5,034 nt of DNA from an uncultured Alphaproteobacteria bacterium (GTDB lineage Bacteria > Pseudomonadota > Alphaproteobacteria > RF32 > CAG-239). Under the pieces are notes generated by a model that did not search any database, was not told the DNA's origin, and saw nothing but the letters and a program-made list of their open reading frames with translations. The position numbers were made by a program, and so were the translations under genes. Location of the stretch: contig CATGXW010000083.1 in the NCBI GenBank assembly GCA_949542085.1, positions 1-5,034 of the forward strand, written 5' to 3'. This document shows positions 1 to 5,034 of the stretch, piece by piece. Numbering within the stretch: position 1 is the first letter of the stretch; each line of letters begins with the position of its first letter.

Positions 1-1200
1 ACTTACAAAATCACATCTTGTAAAGCCGGTTATGGCTTGGTGAACGGCAAGTGTATCAGAATAGCTTGTCCTCTAGACTATTCTGAAGATCCGTGTGATT
101 TTGATACGGAAAAAGAAATCGGAAGAACAACTGAAACCGGAATCACTTGTTATAGTTGTACTTCGGATAATTGTCCGTGGGTTGGAGATTGGTGTAACGA
201 TGAAAACATTCCTTATAACAAATGTAGCCAATATCATCAATATGATCAGCAATTCAGAAAACGTCCATGTGGTTCTGATGAAACTGAAATAGCAACTAGT
301 CTGAGTGATGAGGGGTCGACTTGCTATCTGTGTAAACCCGGAAATGGCTCTATTGACGGGCGTATATGTACCAGTGATAGTTGTTGTATGTTTGTTTCGG
401 ATGATGTTTGTGATGAATCAAACGGTTCTGCTGGGGATATTCTTTACACAGACGGTTCAATCTGTTCTAACTTGGTCAGAAATAAAGTTCCGTTTGGTAT
501 TATTGCTACCGGTGATATAATTGTACATCTTAAACAAAGCGTAGGACTGGGACCAATGCCATGGAGTACTTTTGATAGTCCGAGCCACAATTTGAGATAT
601 GGCGTTAAAACCGGTCAGGGAGATTGTGAGGCTGGAGACAGATCATCTTTGATAGACGGCTTGGTCAATACCAAAAACGCATTAAAGAGTAATGTATCCT
701 CTAGTGTAAGCAGCACTGAAATACAATCCGGTTATGATGAACTGAAAAGTGTATTTTCTAGTAGCAGCAATTCTGAAGCAATGAGAATGTTAACATCAAC
801 ATGCCGTTCTCAGATCTCTAAAACATATCAAAGAAGAAATCCTGGAGAAGATACGGCTGCATATCATGACCGATATAAAGGAAGATGGTTCATTCCGTCC
901 ATTGATGAAATGAGAGGTATTTTATTAAATGCATCGATAGTTAATTGTACAATGAATACGATTAATACATTGAATGAAACAGATAAGCCGTTCACGGCGA
1001 AAGATACTCGAAATATCAGTGCCGGAGAGCTTGATAATAGTGAGGTATATTGGACGTCCGTTACCGGATTGGGTGGTGATCCTTGCAGTGTGTCTAAAAC
1101 AACAATTCGTACGGAAACGAACACAACACAACGAAGACTCATATCAGTTGCACGTGTGAGTGAATATGCGGAAATGTTCAAGGAGTTCAACTGCGATTAG
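1..1200 (+). CDS. Cys-rich, probably exported protein with Lcl/DUF1566-like C-terminus (5' partial)
   Basis: The frame is open from the first base, so the true start and any signal peptide lie upstream; 399 residues plus a TAG stop are visible. Residues 1-155 hold about 19 cysteines, many spaced as CxxC or Cx4C. They begin with a 'GYGLVNGKC' loop of the kind seen in EGF-like and Cys-rich bacterial surface repeats. A 23-residue unit occurs twice (residues 31-53 and 89-111), both starting PC and ending TCYxC. Residues 145-168 ('GDILYTDGS' then 'NKVPFGIIA') and the later 'GRWFIPSIDEM' (294-304) and 'YWTSV' (350-354) match my memory of Lcl/DUF1566-type domains, whose usual signatures are W-x-[LI]-P-[ST]-x-x-E-[LM] and YW[ST]S. 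A Ser-rich linker lies between them. An extracytoplasmic, disulfide-stabilised location is inferred from the cysteines; the function is unknown. Arg is mostly AGA and Ile often ATA, unlike prfC. The frame and coding nature are sure, the domain call moderate. Confidence 0.8.
   Translation, partial: TYKITSCKAGYGLVNGKCIRIACPLDYSEDPCDFDTEKEIGRTTETGITCYSCTSDNCPWVGDWCNDENIPYNKCSQYHQYDQQFRKRPCGSDETEIATSLSDEGSTCYLCKPGNGSIDGRICTSDSCCMFVSDDVCDESNGSAGDILYTDGSICSNLVRNKVPFGIIATGDIIVHLKQSVGLGPMPWSTFDSPSHNLRYGVKTGQGDCEAGDRSSLIDGLVNTKNALKSNVSSSVSSTEIQSGYDELKSVFSSSSNSEAMRMLTSTCRSQISKTYQRRNPGEDTAAYHDRYKGRWFIPSIDEMRGILLNASIVNCTMNTINTLNETDKPFTAKDTRNISAGELDNSEVYWTSVTGLGGDPCSVSKTTIRTETNTTQRRLISVARVSEYAEMFKEFNCD
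91..159 (+). repeat. Cys-rich protein repeat unit, copy 1
   Basis: This encodes residues 31-53 of the partial Cys-rich protein, from 'PCDFDTEKE' to 'TCYSC'. It aligns without gaps to residues 89-111, with 8 of 23 identical positions including three cysteines, the G-x-T-C-Y core and the leading PC. The spacing of 58 residues gives the period of what may be a longer array starting upstream of the window. Confidence 0.55.
265..333 (+). repeat. Cys-rich protein repeat unit, copy 2
   Basis: This encodes residues 89-111, from 'PCGSDETE' to 'TCYLC', and is the second copy of the 23-residue unit in the Cys-rich protein. The DNA copies are much more diverged than the cysteine pattern, which suggests an old duplication held by structural selection rather than a recent one. 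Confidence 0.55.
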
Positions 1201-1220
1201 CAAAAGCTTTTTGATAAAAC

Positions 1221-1251
1221 AAACCCCAGATGGATTTATTCTGGGGTTTTT
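1221..1251. terminator. Rho-independent terminator, probably bidirectional
   Basis: A perfect 10-bp stem pairs 1221-1230 (AAACCCCAGA) with 1240-1249 (TCTGGGGTTT) around a 9-base loop. On the + strand the stem runs into five Ts (1247-1251), 20 bases after the TAG of the Cys-rich gene. On the - strand it is followed by TTTGTTTT-like sequence, 29 bases past the prfC stop. The hairpin sits between two convergent genes, so it can serve both. Confidence 0.85.
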
Positions 1252-1279
1252 GCATATGTTTTTATGGATTTTGTTCGTG

Positions 1280-1299
1280 CTAGAGAACCTGTTCTCTAG
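1280..1299. repeat. Perfect 9-bp inverted repeat over the prfC stop codon
   Basis: The arms CTAGAGAAC (1280-1288) and GTTCTCTAG (1291-1299) are perfect reverse complements around a 2-base centre. The left arm contains the prfC stop codon and the repeat encodes the last residues (REQVL). The centre is too short for an unstrained 9-bp RNA hairpin, though a shorter stem could form. It resembles a dyad protein-binding site, but chance is possible. Confidence 0.5.
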
Positions 1300-2869
1300 T
1301 CTTGCTGAACACAACCTTCGGAAAATCTTCTTTCGTTTTATTCAAATGCCAAGCATTGCGAGCCAAGAAAACTTTCTCACCATCGTGATCGTCGGCAATG
1401 TTCATCTGGTTGGCATCCATAAACTTTTTCATTTCCAATTTGTCATCGCAGTTGACCCAACGTGCCGTAAAATATTGTGTCGGTTCAAACATAACGGGCA
1501 GGCCGAATTCATTTTTAATACGGTCTGCCATAACTTCAAACTGCAACACGCCAACCACGCCGACAATCCATTCCGCCCCGATAACCGGCTTGAAAATGCT
1601 GGCACCGCCTTCTTCGGCGATTTGTTTTAAAGCATCGCCAAGATGTTTTGATTTCAGCGGATCAAGAGCTCGAACAGATTTCAACAATTCTGGAGCAAAA
1701 CTCGGGATCCCTGTAAAATTGATTTTCTCACCTTCGCTCAAGGTATCGCCGATACGCAGTTGTCCATGGTTGGGAATGCCGATAATATCGCCGGCATAAG
1801 CGTCTTCGGCTAATTCACGTTCCTGAGCCAGAAACATTACAGGTGTCGGAACTTTGATTTCTTTGCCGGTGCGAACTTGCAGAAGCTTCATGCCGCGTTT
1901 AAAATGTCCTGAACAAATGCGCATAAAAGCAATGCGGTCACGATGTTTGGGATCCATATTAGCCTGAATTTTGAAAATAAAACCGCTGACTTTATTTTCA
2001 TTCGGTTTAACTTCTCTTTCCTTTGCCGGTTGCGGTCTCGGAGTCGGTGCCATCCCATGCAGACCTTGCAACACTTCACGAACGCCGAAGTTATTGATGG
2101 CACTGCCGAAAAAGACAGGGGTCAGCGTACCTTGACGGTAGGCATCCAAATCAAAGGTCGGACAAAGTTCTTTGATCATTTCCACATCTTCACGGAGTTT
2201 GGCTGCCATATGAGACGGAAGCAATTTGTCCAGCTTTTCATCATCCAAGCCTTTGCATGTTTCAATAGTGGAATTGATTTGCGACTTGTCACCTGTTTTG
2301 TTCATCAAAATCAATTGATCATTAATCAGGTCATAACATCCCATAAAGTCACGTCCCATACCGATGGGCCAGCTGGCCGGCGTCACGTCAAGAGCCAGCG
2401 TCCGTTCAATCTCATCCAAAAGGGCAAATGGGTCTTGGCCTTCACGGTCAAGCTTGTTGATGAACGTGATAATCGGCACATCTCTCAAGCGGCATACTTC
2501 AAACAATTTCTTGGTTTGGCTTTCAATACCCTTGGCGGAATCTAAAACCATGATGGCGGAATCTACCGCAGTCAAAACACGATAGGTGTCTTCAGAAAAG
2601 TCTTCGTGTCCCGGTGTGTCAAGCAGGTTAAATGTGATGCCGTCATATTCAAAGTTCATAACAGAGGAGGCGACGGAAATGCCGCGTTCTTGTTCAACTT
2701 TCATCCAGTCTGAACGGGCATGACGATTTTCACCGCGGGCTTTAACAGCGCCGGCTTGTTGAATGGCGCCTCCGAACAACAACAATTTTTCCGTTAATGT
2801 TGTTTTACCGGCGTCAGGGTGTGAAATAATTGCAAAAGTTTTGCGAATATTGGGCTTGTTTTCAGGCAT
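1280..2869 (-). CDS. prfC: Peptide chain release factor 3 (RF3), GTPase
   Basis: RF3 is a cytoplasmic translational GTPase that speeds removal of RF1 and RF2 from the ribosome after peptide release. The GTPase motifs are intact: P-loop SHPDAGKT (residues 16-23), switch I RGISV (62-66), DTPGHEDF (84-91), NKLD (138-141) and the G5-region FFGSA (253-257). The 'GSAINNFGV' stretch, the beta-barrel domain II (about 295-385) and the 'VGVLQFEV' segment (439-446) of the RF3 C-terminal domain separate it from EF-G, BipA and TetM. At 529 residues it equals the E. coli protein in length, which supports both ends. The ATG start follows an AAGAG Shine-Dalgarno (2876-2880) with a 6-base spacer. Upstream lies the terminator of the lipoprotein gene, so prfC probably has its own promoter. 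A GATAAT -10-like hexamer (2900-2905, - strand) is visible without a good -35. The TAG stop lies within a 20-bp inverted repeat. Confidence 0.97.
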   Translation of the reverse strand: MPENKPNIRKTFAIISHPDAGKTTLTEKLLLFGGAIQQAGAVKARGENRHARSDWMKVEQERGISVASSVMNFEYDGITFNLLDTPGHEDFSEDTYRVLTAVDSAIMVLDSAKGIESQTKKLFEVCRLRDVPIITFINKLDREGQDPFALLDEIERTLALDVTPASWPIGMGRDFMGCYDLINDQLILMNKTGDKSQINSTIETCKGLDDEKLDKLLPSHMAAKLREDVEMIKELCPTFDLDAYRQGTLTPVFFGSAINNFGVREVLQGLHGMAPTPRPQPAKEREVKPNENKVSGFIFKIQANMDPKHRDRIAFMRICSGHFKRGMKLLQVRTGKEIKVPTPVMFLAQERELAEDAYAGDIIGIPNHGQLRIGDTLSEGEKINFTGIPSFAPELLKSVRALDPLKSKHLGDALKQIAEEGGASIFKPVIGAEWIVGVVGVLQFEVMADRIKNEFGLPVMFEPTQYFTARWVNCDDKLEMKKFMDANQMNIADDHDGEKVFLARNAWHLNKTKEDFPKVVFSKTREQVL

Positions 2870-2917
2870 TTGTCGCTCTTTATTAAAATGAATTGATAAA
2901 TTATCTGCTTTTTACAC

Positions 2918-2980
2918 AAAAAAAAGCGCAGTTTCAAGGTTTAATTACAAAAAACTGACTCAAAACCTGAATGCGCTTTT
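2918..2980 (-). terminator. Terminator of the lipoprotein gene
   Basis: Read on the - strand, AAAAGCGCA (2972-2980) pairs perfectly with TGCGCTTTT (2922-2930). The stem continues inward with an imperfect TTCAGGTTT/AAACCTTGAA pairing (one bulge). The 3' arm ends in a run of eight Ts (2918-2925). The hairpin starts 9 bases after the lipoprotein stop. It is longer than most intrinsic terminators, with an AT-rich loop, but the T run and position fit well. It should largely separate this gene from prfC downstream. Confidence 0.8.
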
Positions 2981-2989
2981 ATATAAAGA

Positions 2990-4333
2990 CTAAAATGGGC
3001 TGCTGACATTAGGAACAGGAGCCGATGAGGCCGGAACCGGAATAATAGAGGCCGGTGCTTTGGCATCCGTAACGGATACCGGTTGCAGACCTTGCGGAAA
3101 TGTAACCGTTTCTACGGCGTTAATCTGTACTTGCGGAGCCGGCAAAGCTTCAACAGGCTGCTCTTCTTTGACGGTAGCGGTTTCCTGTGTCGGAACCGTG
3201 ACACTGACAGTGACGGGAGCTTGAAGCTCAATAGTTTTGTTTTCCTGAACCGTTGCCGATGCATCTGTCGGAGCAGCTTTGGGTGCTTCGGCTTTCGGAG
3301 CGGCAGGGGCGCGATTAATGCCCAGATATTTTTCAATAGCTTTTTGTTCAGCCGCTTTTTCAGAAGACGTAATCAGGTTTAAGTCATACAAAACTTCCAA
3401 TTTTCGCAAATCTTTTGCAGCGCCGAGAATTGTGCGGGAAGGGGCTTTGCGTGCCATTCTGGTTCTGGGATTCGGTGGCAACAAAGCTTCAATAATGATA
3501 TCTCTTTCCGCCGAAAATTCCTGAGGTGTAATTGCGCGGGATTCTGTCGCTTCTTTCAAGACATTGATACGCTCAATAATCAAGTCAGGTGACGGAACCG
3601 GCAAATCAACTCCGGTTGCGGCCGGTTGATGTGTTAATGGCAACAGTCCGCCAACGTTAGCCACTCTGCGGCTTAAAAACTCGTCTTTGGTGATAAGGTC
3701 TTTTTCAGCCAGTTCCTTGAGGGTCAAAAAGCGGGTGATGATATTTTGTTCCTGAGGTGTGAACAAATTGCCGACACCGGTTTTTTTAGCCGCCGGTTTT
3801 TTCTTTTTCCAAGCAGTATTGATGGCGGCCTTTGATTGTTCTTTGCTGGCCGCTTTGGAAATATCAAAGGATTTGGAGCCGTTAGGGTTTTCGATGACTA
3901 ATTTACTTTGTTTAATTGTCAGAGCGCGCAAACGTTTTTTTGCAATGTCGACAATAGGTGTCGGCACGCTGTTGTCTGTTCCCAAAATAGTTTTTTGTGT
4001 GCCGCCGATGACAATCAGGTCTTCATAATACTGACGCGCGCGGTTGGTGCGTCCAAGTTTTTCGGCGTTTAAAGCACCGACCAACAAAGCCTGTTGATTA
4101 CGGGGATTGTCATGTAAAGATTCCAAAACAAGTTCCTGAGCTTTTTTGAAATCACCCTGCGAGTAGGCGACGGTTGCCAGCTCAGCGTCTTTATCACCGG
4201 TTTTTTCAAATTGTCGCATCAGCCAATTTGATTCTTTGTCCGTATCTTTTTTATCAAAAATAGCACAACCGCCGAGCAGGCTCAAAGCAACGGTACCATA
4301 CAGGATTTTGGTCATGAATTTGGTTGAAAACAC
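2990..4333 (-). CDS. Lipoprotein with TPR-like region, three SHOCT-like repeats and Pro/Ala-rich tail
   Basis: I do not recognise the family. The chosen GTG start (4331-4333) gives 447 residues and has a GAGGAG Shine-Dalgarno 7 bases upstream. An in-frame upstream ATG at 4379-4381 overlaps the likely -10 box, and the internal ATG at 4313-4315 is 25 bases from the Shine-Dalgarno. Residues 1-22 form a lysine-containing lipoprotein signal peptide ending in lipobox LLGG|C23. Alanine at +2 suggests outer-membrane sorting by the E. coli rule. Residues 50-111 resemble a TPR pair ('GDFKKAQELVLESLHDNPRN' then 'GRTNRARQYYEDL'). A basic linker (about 174-185, WKKKKPAAKK) follows. Three helical-hairpin units (194-223, 249-284, 305-338) share an LKEL..x-x-LIT/AIT-x-x-EF pattern like SHOCT domains. 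Residues 339-447 are rich in Pro, Ala and Val, probably disordered. A role as envelope scaffold or assembly factor is a guess. The gene is followed by its own terminator. Confidence 0.85.
   Translation of the reverse strand: MFSTKFMTKILYGTVALSLLGGCAIFDKKDTDKESNWLMRQFEKTGDKDAELATVAYSQGDFKKAQELVLESLHDNPRNQQALLVGALNAEKLGRTNRARQYYEDLIVIGGTQKTILGTDNSVPTPIVDIAKKRLRALTIKQSKLVIENPNGSKSFDISKAASKEQSKAAINTAWKKKKPAAKKTGVGNLFTPQEQNIITRFLTLKELAEKDLITKDEFLSRRVANVGGLLPLTHQPAATGVDLPVPSPDLIIERINVLKEATESRAITPQEFSAERDIIIEALLPPNPRTRMARKAPSRTILGAAKDLRKLEVLYDLNLITSSEKAAEQKAIEKYLGINRAPAAPKAEAPKAAPTDASATVQENKTIELQAPVTVSVTVPTQETATVKEEQPVEALPAPQVQINAVETVTFPQGLQPVSVTDAKAPASIIPVPASSAPVPNVSSPF
3320..3421 (-). repeat. SHOCT-like repeat 3 in the lipoprotein
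   Basis: This encodes residues 305-338, 'DLRKLEVLYDLNLITSSE...' ending in KYLG. It follows the SHOCT-like pattern of an amphipathic helix, a short turn with L-I-T, then a second charged helix ending in hydrophobics. It is the copy whose LKxLxxxxLIT-type core is nearest the SHOCT consensus as I remember it, but it lacks the EF after the turn. Confidence 0.5.
3482..3589 (-). repeat. SHOCT-like repeat 2 in the lipoprotein
   Basis: This encodes residues 249-284, with 'RINVLKEATESRAITPQEF' followed by a charged helix and a closing EALLP. The AIT-x-x-EF turn corresponds to LIT-x-x-EF of repeat 1. Both copies are followed by an LLP motif a few residues on. Confidence 0.5.
3665..3754 (-). repeat. 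SHOCT-like repeat 1 in the lipoprotein
   Basis: This encodes residues 194-223, with 'FLTLKELAEKDLITKDEF' then LSRR. The spacing LKEL-x4-LIT-x-x-EF is the typical SHOCT helix-turn-helix pattern. A GGLLPL segment follows, like the EALLPP after repeat 2. Confidence 0.55.
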
Positions 4334-4340
4334 CGGAATA

Positions 4341-4346
4341 CTCCTC
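4341..4346 (-). promoter_or_regulatory. Shine-Dalgarno that sets the lipoprotein GTG start
   Basis: GAGGAG on the - strand is the strongest ribosome binding site in the window. The 7-base spacer to GTG at 4331-4333 is near optimal, whereas both alternative ATG codons are badly placed. Confidence 0.8.
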
Positions 4347-4379
4347 GAATTTGCAAGTAAAAGCAGATAACTTTCCCTC

Positions 4380-4408
4380 ATATTACAAAAGATAAAGTTA
4401 TATTACAA
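4380..4408 (-). promoter_or_regulatory. Predicted sigma-70-type promoter of the lipoprotein gene
   Basis: On the - strand, TTGTAA (4403-4408) and TAATAT (4380-4385) are separated by exactly 17 bases. Each matches 4 of 6 consensus positions, including the key TTG and the TA...T. Transcription would start near 4373, giving a leader of about 40 bases before the GTG. Both hexamers lie inside copies of a 9-bp direct repeat (ATATTACAA on the + strand at 4380-4388 and 4400-4408). Confidence 0.5.
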
Positions 4409-4436
4409 TAATTTTGTTTGCATTGTGAATTTGTGC

Positions 4437-4464
4437 TTGATTTATAAAAAAAAATCAGTAGTAT
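4437..4464 (+). promoter_or_regulatory. Candidate promoter of tRNA-Leu (and perhaps tig)
   Basis: TTGATT (4437-4442), preceded by C as in the alphaproteobacterial CTTGAC-type -35, is 16 bases from TAGTAT (4459-4464). The spacer holds a run of nine As (4446-4454). A start near 4471 would leave a leader of about 20 bases before the mature tRNA. The hexamer matches are only 4 of 6 each in AT-rich DNA. Confidence 0.4.
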
Positions 4465-4490
4465 GCAAGCAATTATTAGTGTCACAACCT

Positions 4491-4575
4491 GCGAGCGTGG
4501 TGAAATTGGTAGACACGCCAGACTTAGGATCTGGTGCCGCAAGGTTTGAGAGTTCGAGTCTCTCCGCTCGCACCA
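4491..4575 (+). tRNA. tRNA-Leu, anticodon UAG
   Basis: All elements of a class II tRNA are present. The acceptor arm GCGAGCG (4491-4497) pairs with CGCTCGC (4565-4571). The anticodon stem CCAGA/TCTGG (4518-4522 and 4530-4534) encloses the loop CTTAGGA with anticodon TAG at 4525-4527. An extra arm follows (GCC-GCAA-GGT). The T arm is GAGAG/CTCTC with the loop TTCGAGT (4553-4559). The discriminator is A4572, typical of tRNA-Leu, and CCA is encoded (4573-4575). It reads CUA and, by wobble, other CUN leucine codons. Confidence 0.97.
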
Positions 4576-4595
4576 TTCCCGACTTTGCGGGAATG
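4574..4595 (+). other. Hairpin directly after the tRNA
   Basis: CATTCCCG (4574-4581) pairs perfectly with CGGGAATG (4588-4595) around a 6-base loop. The first two paired bases are the CA of the encoded CCA end. Only a weak T-rich stretch (AATTTGTT) follows, so this is a poor terminator. It may be a partial attenuator or a 3'-processing element between the tRNA and tig. Confidence 0.55.
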
Positions 4596-4623
4596 AATTT
4601 GTTAAAATTTGAAAGAGAAATTA

Positions 4624-5034
4624 ATGAACGTTACCGAATTAAAGTCTGAAGGCTTGAAAAACGAATATAAAGTCACGGTTTCTGCCGCTGATTTTGAAAA
4701 GAAAGTCGATGATAAAATCAAACAAATTTCCAAGAATGCCAAACTTCCCGGTTTTCGCGCCGGTAAGGCTCCTTTTGAGATGATGAAGAAAAAATACAAA
4801 GATTCCGTTATGGGTGAAGTTTTGGAAGATACAATCCGCGTAGCCACCGAAGAATTGGTTAAAGACAAGAAACTGCGTCCAGCAATGCAGCCGAATGTCA
4901 AAATCACCTCTTTTGAAAACGGCAAGGATATCGAATTTGAAGTTTCCGTTGAAAATTTGCCTAACGTTGAAATCAAAGATTTCTCAAATATTGCTTTGGA
5001 TAAATTCATGGCGGAAGTTCCTGCTGAGGAAGTT
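4624..5034 (+). CDS. tig: Trigger factor, N-terminal part (3' partial)
   Basis: Trigger factor is the ribosome-bound chaperone that meets nascent chains at the exit tunnel and also has a prolyl isomerase domain. The 137 visible residues cover the ribosome-binding domain and the link to the isomerase domain. The signature GFRAGKAP falls at residues 43-50, the same place as the ribosome-docking loop in E. coli; its third docking position is Ala (FRA) where E. coli has Lys (FRK). The start 'MNVTELKSEGLKNEYKVTV' is typical of the family. The ATG follows an AAAGAG Shine-Dalgarno (4612-4617) with a 6-base spacer. The full protein is usually 430-500 residues, so about two thirds lie beyond the window. 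There are 48 bases between the tRNA and the start, and I see no good promoter there, so co-transcription with the tRNA is likely. Confidence 0.96.
   Translation, partial: MNVTELKSEGLKNEYKVTVSAADFEKKVDDKIKQISKNAKLPGFRAGKAPFEMMKKKYKDSVMGEVLEDTIRVATEELVKDKKLRPAMQPNVKITSFENGKDIEFEVSVENLPNVEIKDFSNIALDKFMAEVPAEEV

Noticed and set aside
1280..1299. LexA/SOS box at the GAAC..GTTC dyad
   Set aside because: The 2-base spacing fits neither the alphaproteobacterial GTTC-N7-GTTC box nor the GAAC-N4-GTTC type, and the site lies at a gene end rather than a promoter.
1160..1630. 156-codon + strand frame bridging the end of the Cys-rich gene and prfC
   Set aside because: It crosses the terminator hairpin and runs antisense to the conserved C-terminus of RF3, and I see no convincing ribosome binding site.
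1943..2545. 200-codon open frame on the + strand inside prfC
   Set aside because: It lies wholly antisense to prfC, which has all RF3 motifs and normal length. The antisense product shows no recognisable domain.
1198..2992. All three visible stop codons are TAG, suggesting possible TAG recoding
   Set aside because: prfC ends at exactly the expected family length, and terminator hairpins follow shortly after the stops, so TAG acts as a normal stop here. Three cases are too few to mean anything.
4491..4575. tRNA-Leu as an integration site of a mobile element
   Set aside because: No integrase, no repeat of the tRNA 3' end elsewhere in the window, and the tRNA is followed at once by the housekeeping gene tig.
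4425..4649. 74-codon + strand frame over the tRNA
   Set aside because: It spans the whole tRNA-Leu gene, so it is an artefact of the tRNA sequence.
4602..5009. 135-codon - strand frame at the right end
   Set aside because: It is antisense to tig, whose N-terminal sequence and GFRxGKxP signature are clear.

Overview
The window looks like chromosomal DNA from a low-to-moderate GC Gram-negative bacterium. A lipobox-bearing lipoprotein, a full-length RF3 and a trigger factor start next to a CCA-encoding tRNA-Leu all fit this. The mixture of a Cys-rich surface-type protein carrying a 'GDILYTDGS' segment and an Lcl/DUF1566-like C-terminus with these genes recalls uncultured gut-associated Alphaproteobacteria. 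That assignment is an inference from recall, not a search result.

Layout: (1) Positions 1-1200 on the + strand hold the 3' end of a Cys-rich, probably exported protein whose start lies outside the window. (2) A hairpin at 1221-1251 can serve as terminator for this gene and for the convergent gene that follows. (3) Positions 1280-2869 on the - strand encode peptide chain release factor 3 (prfC), full length at 529 residues. (4) Positions 2870-2989 hold a long imperfect hairpin with a T run that ends the next gene, plus the short prfC leader. (5) Positions 2990-4333 on the - strand encode a lipoprotein of unrecognised family. It has a TPR-like N-terminal half, three SHOCT-like helical repeats and a Pro/Ala-rich tail; its best start is a GTG with a strong Shine-Dalgarno. 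(6) Positions 4334-4490 form a divergent promoter region. (7) Positions 4491-4575 are tRNA-Leu(UAG). (8) Starting at 4624 on the + strand is the N-terminal third of trigger factor (tig), cut off by the window end.

Two housekeeping translation genes (prfC and tig) and a tRNA are mixed with two envelope or surface genes. There is no transposase, integrase, CRISPR array, toxin-antitoxin pair or defence gene. The lipoprotein and prfC share a strand but are separated by a good terminator, so they are probably transcribed separately. The tRNA and tig lie 48 bases apart with no clear promoter between them and may share a transcript. I see no convincing new multi-gene system. The most unusual items are the repeat architecture of the lipoprotein and the Cys-rich protein with its distinct codon use.
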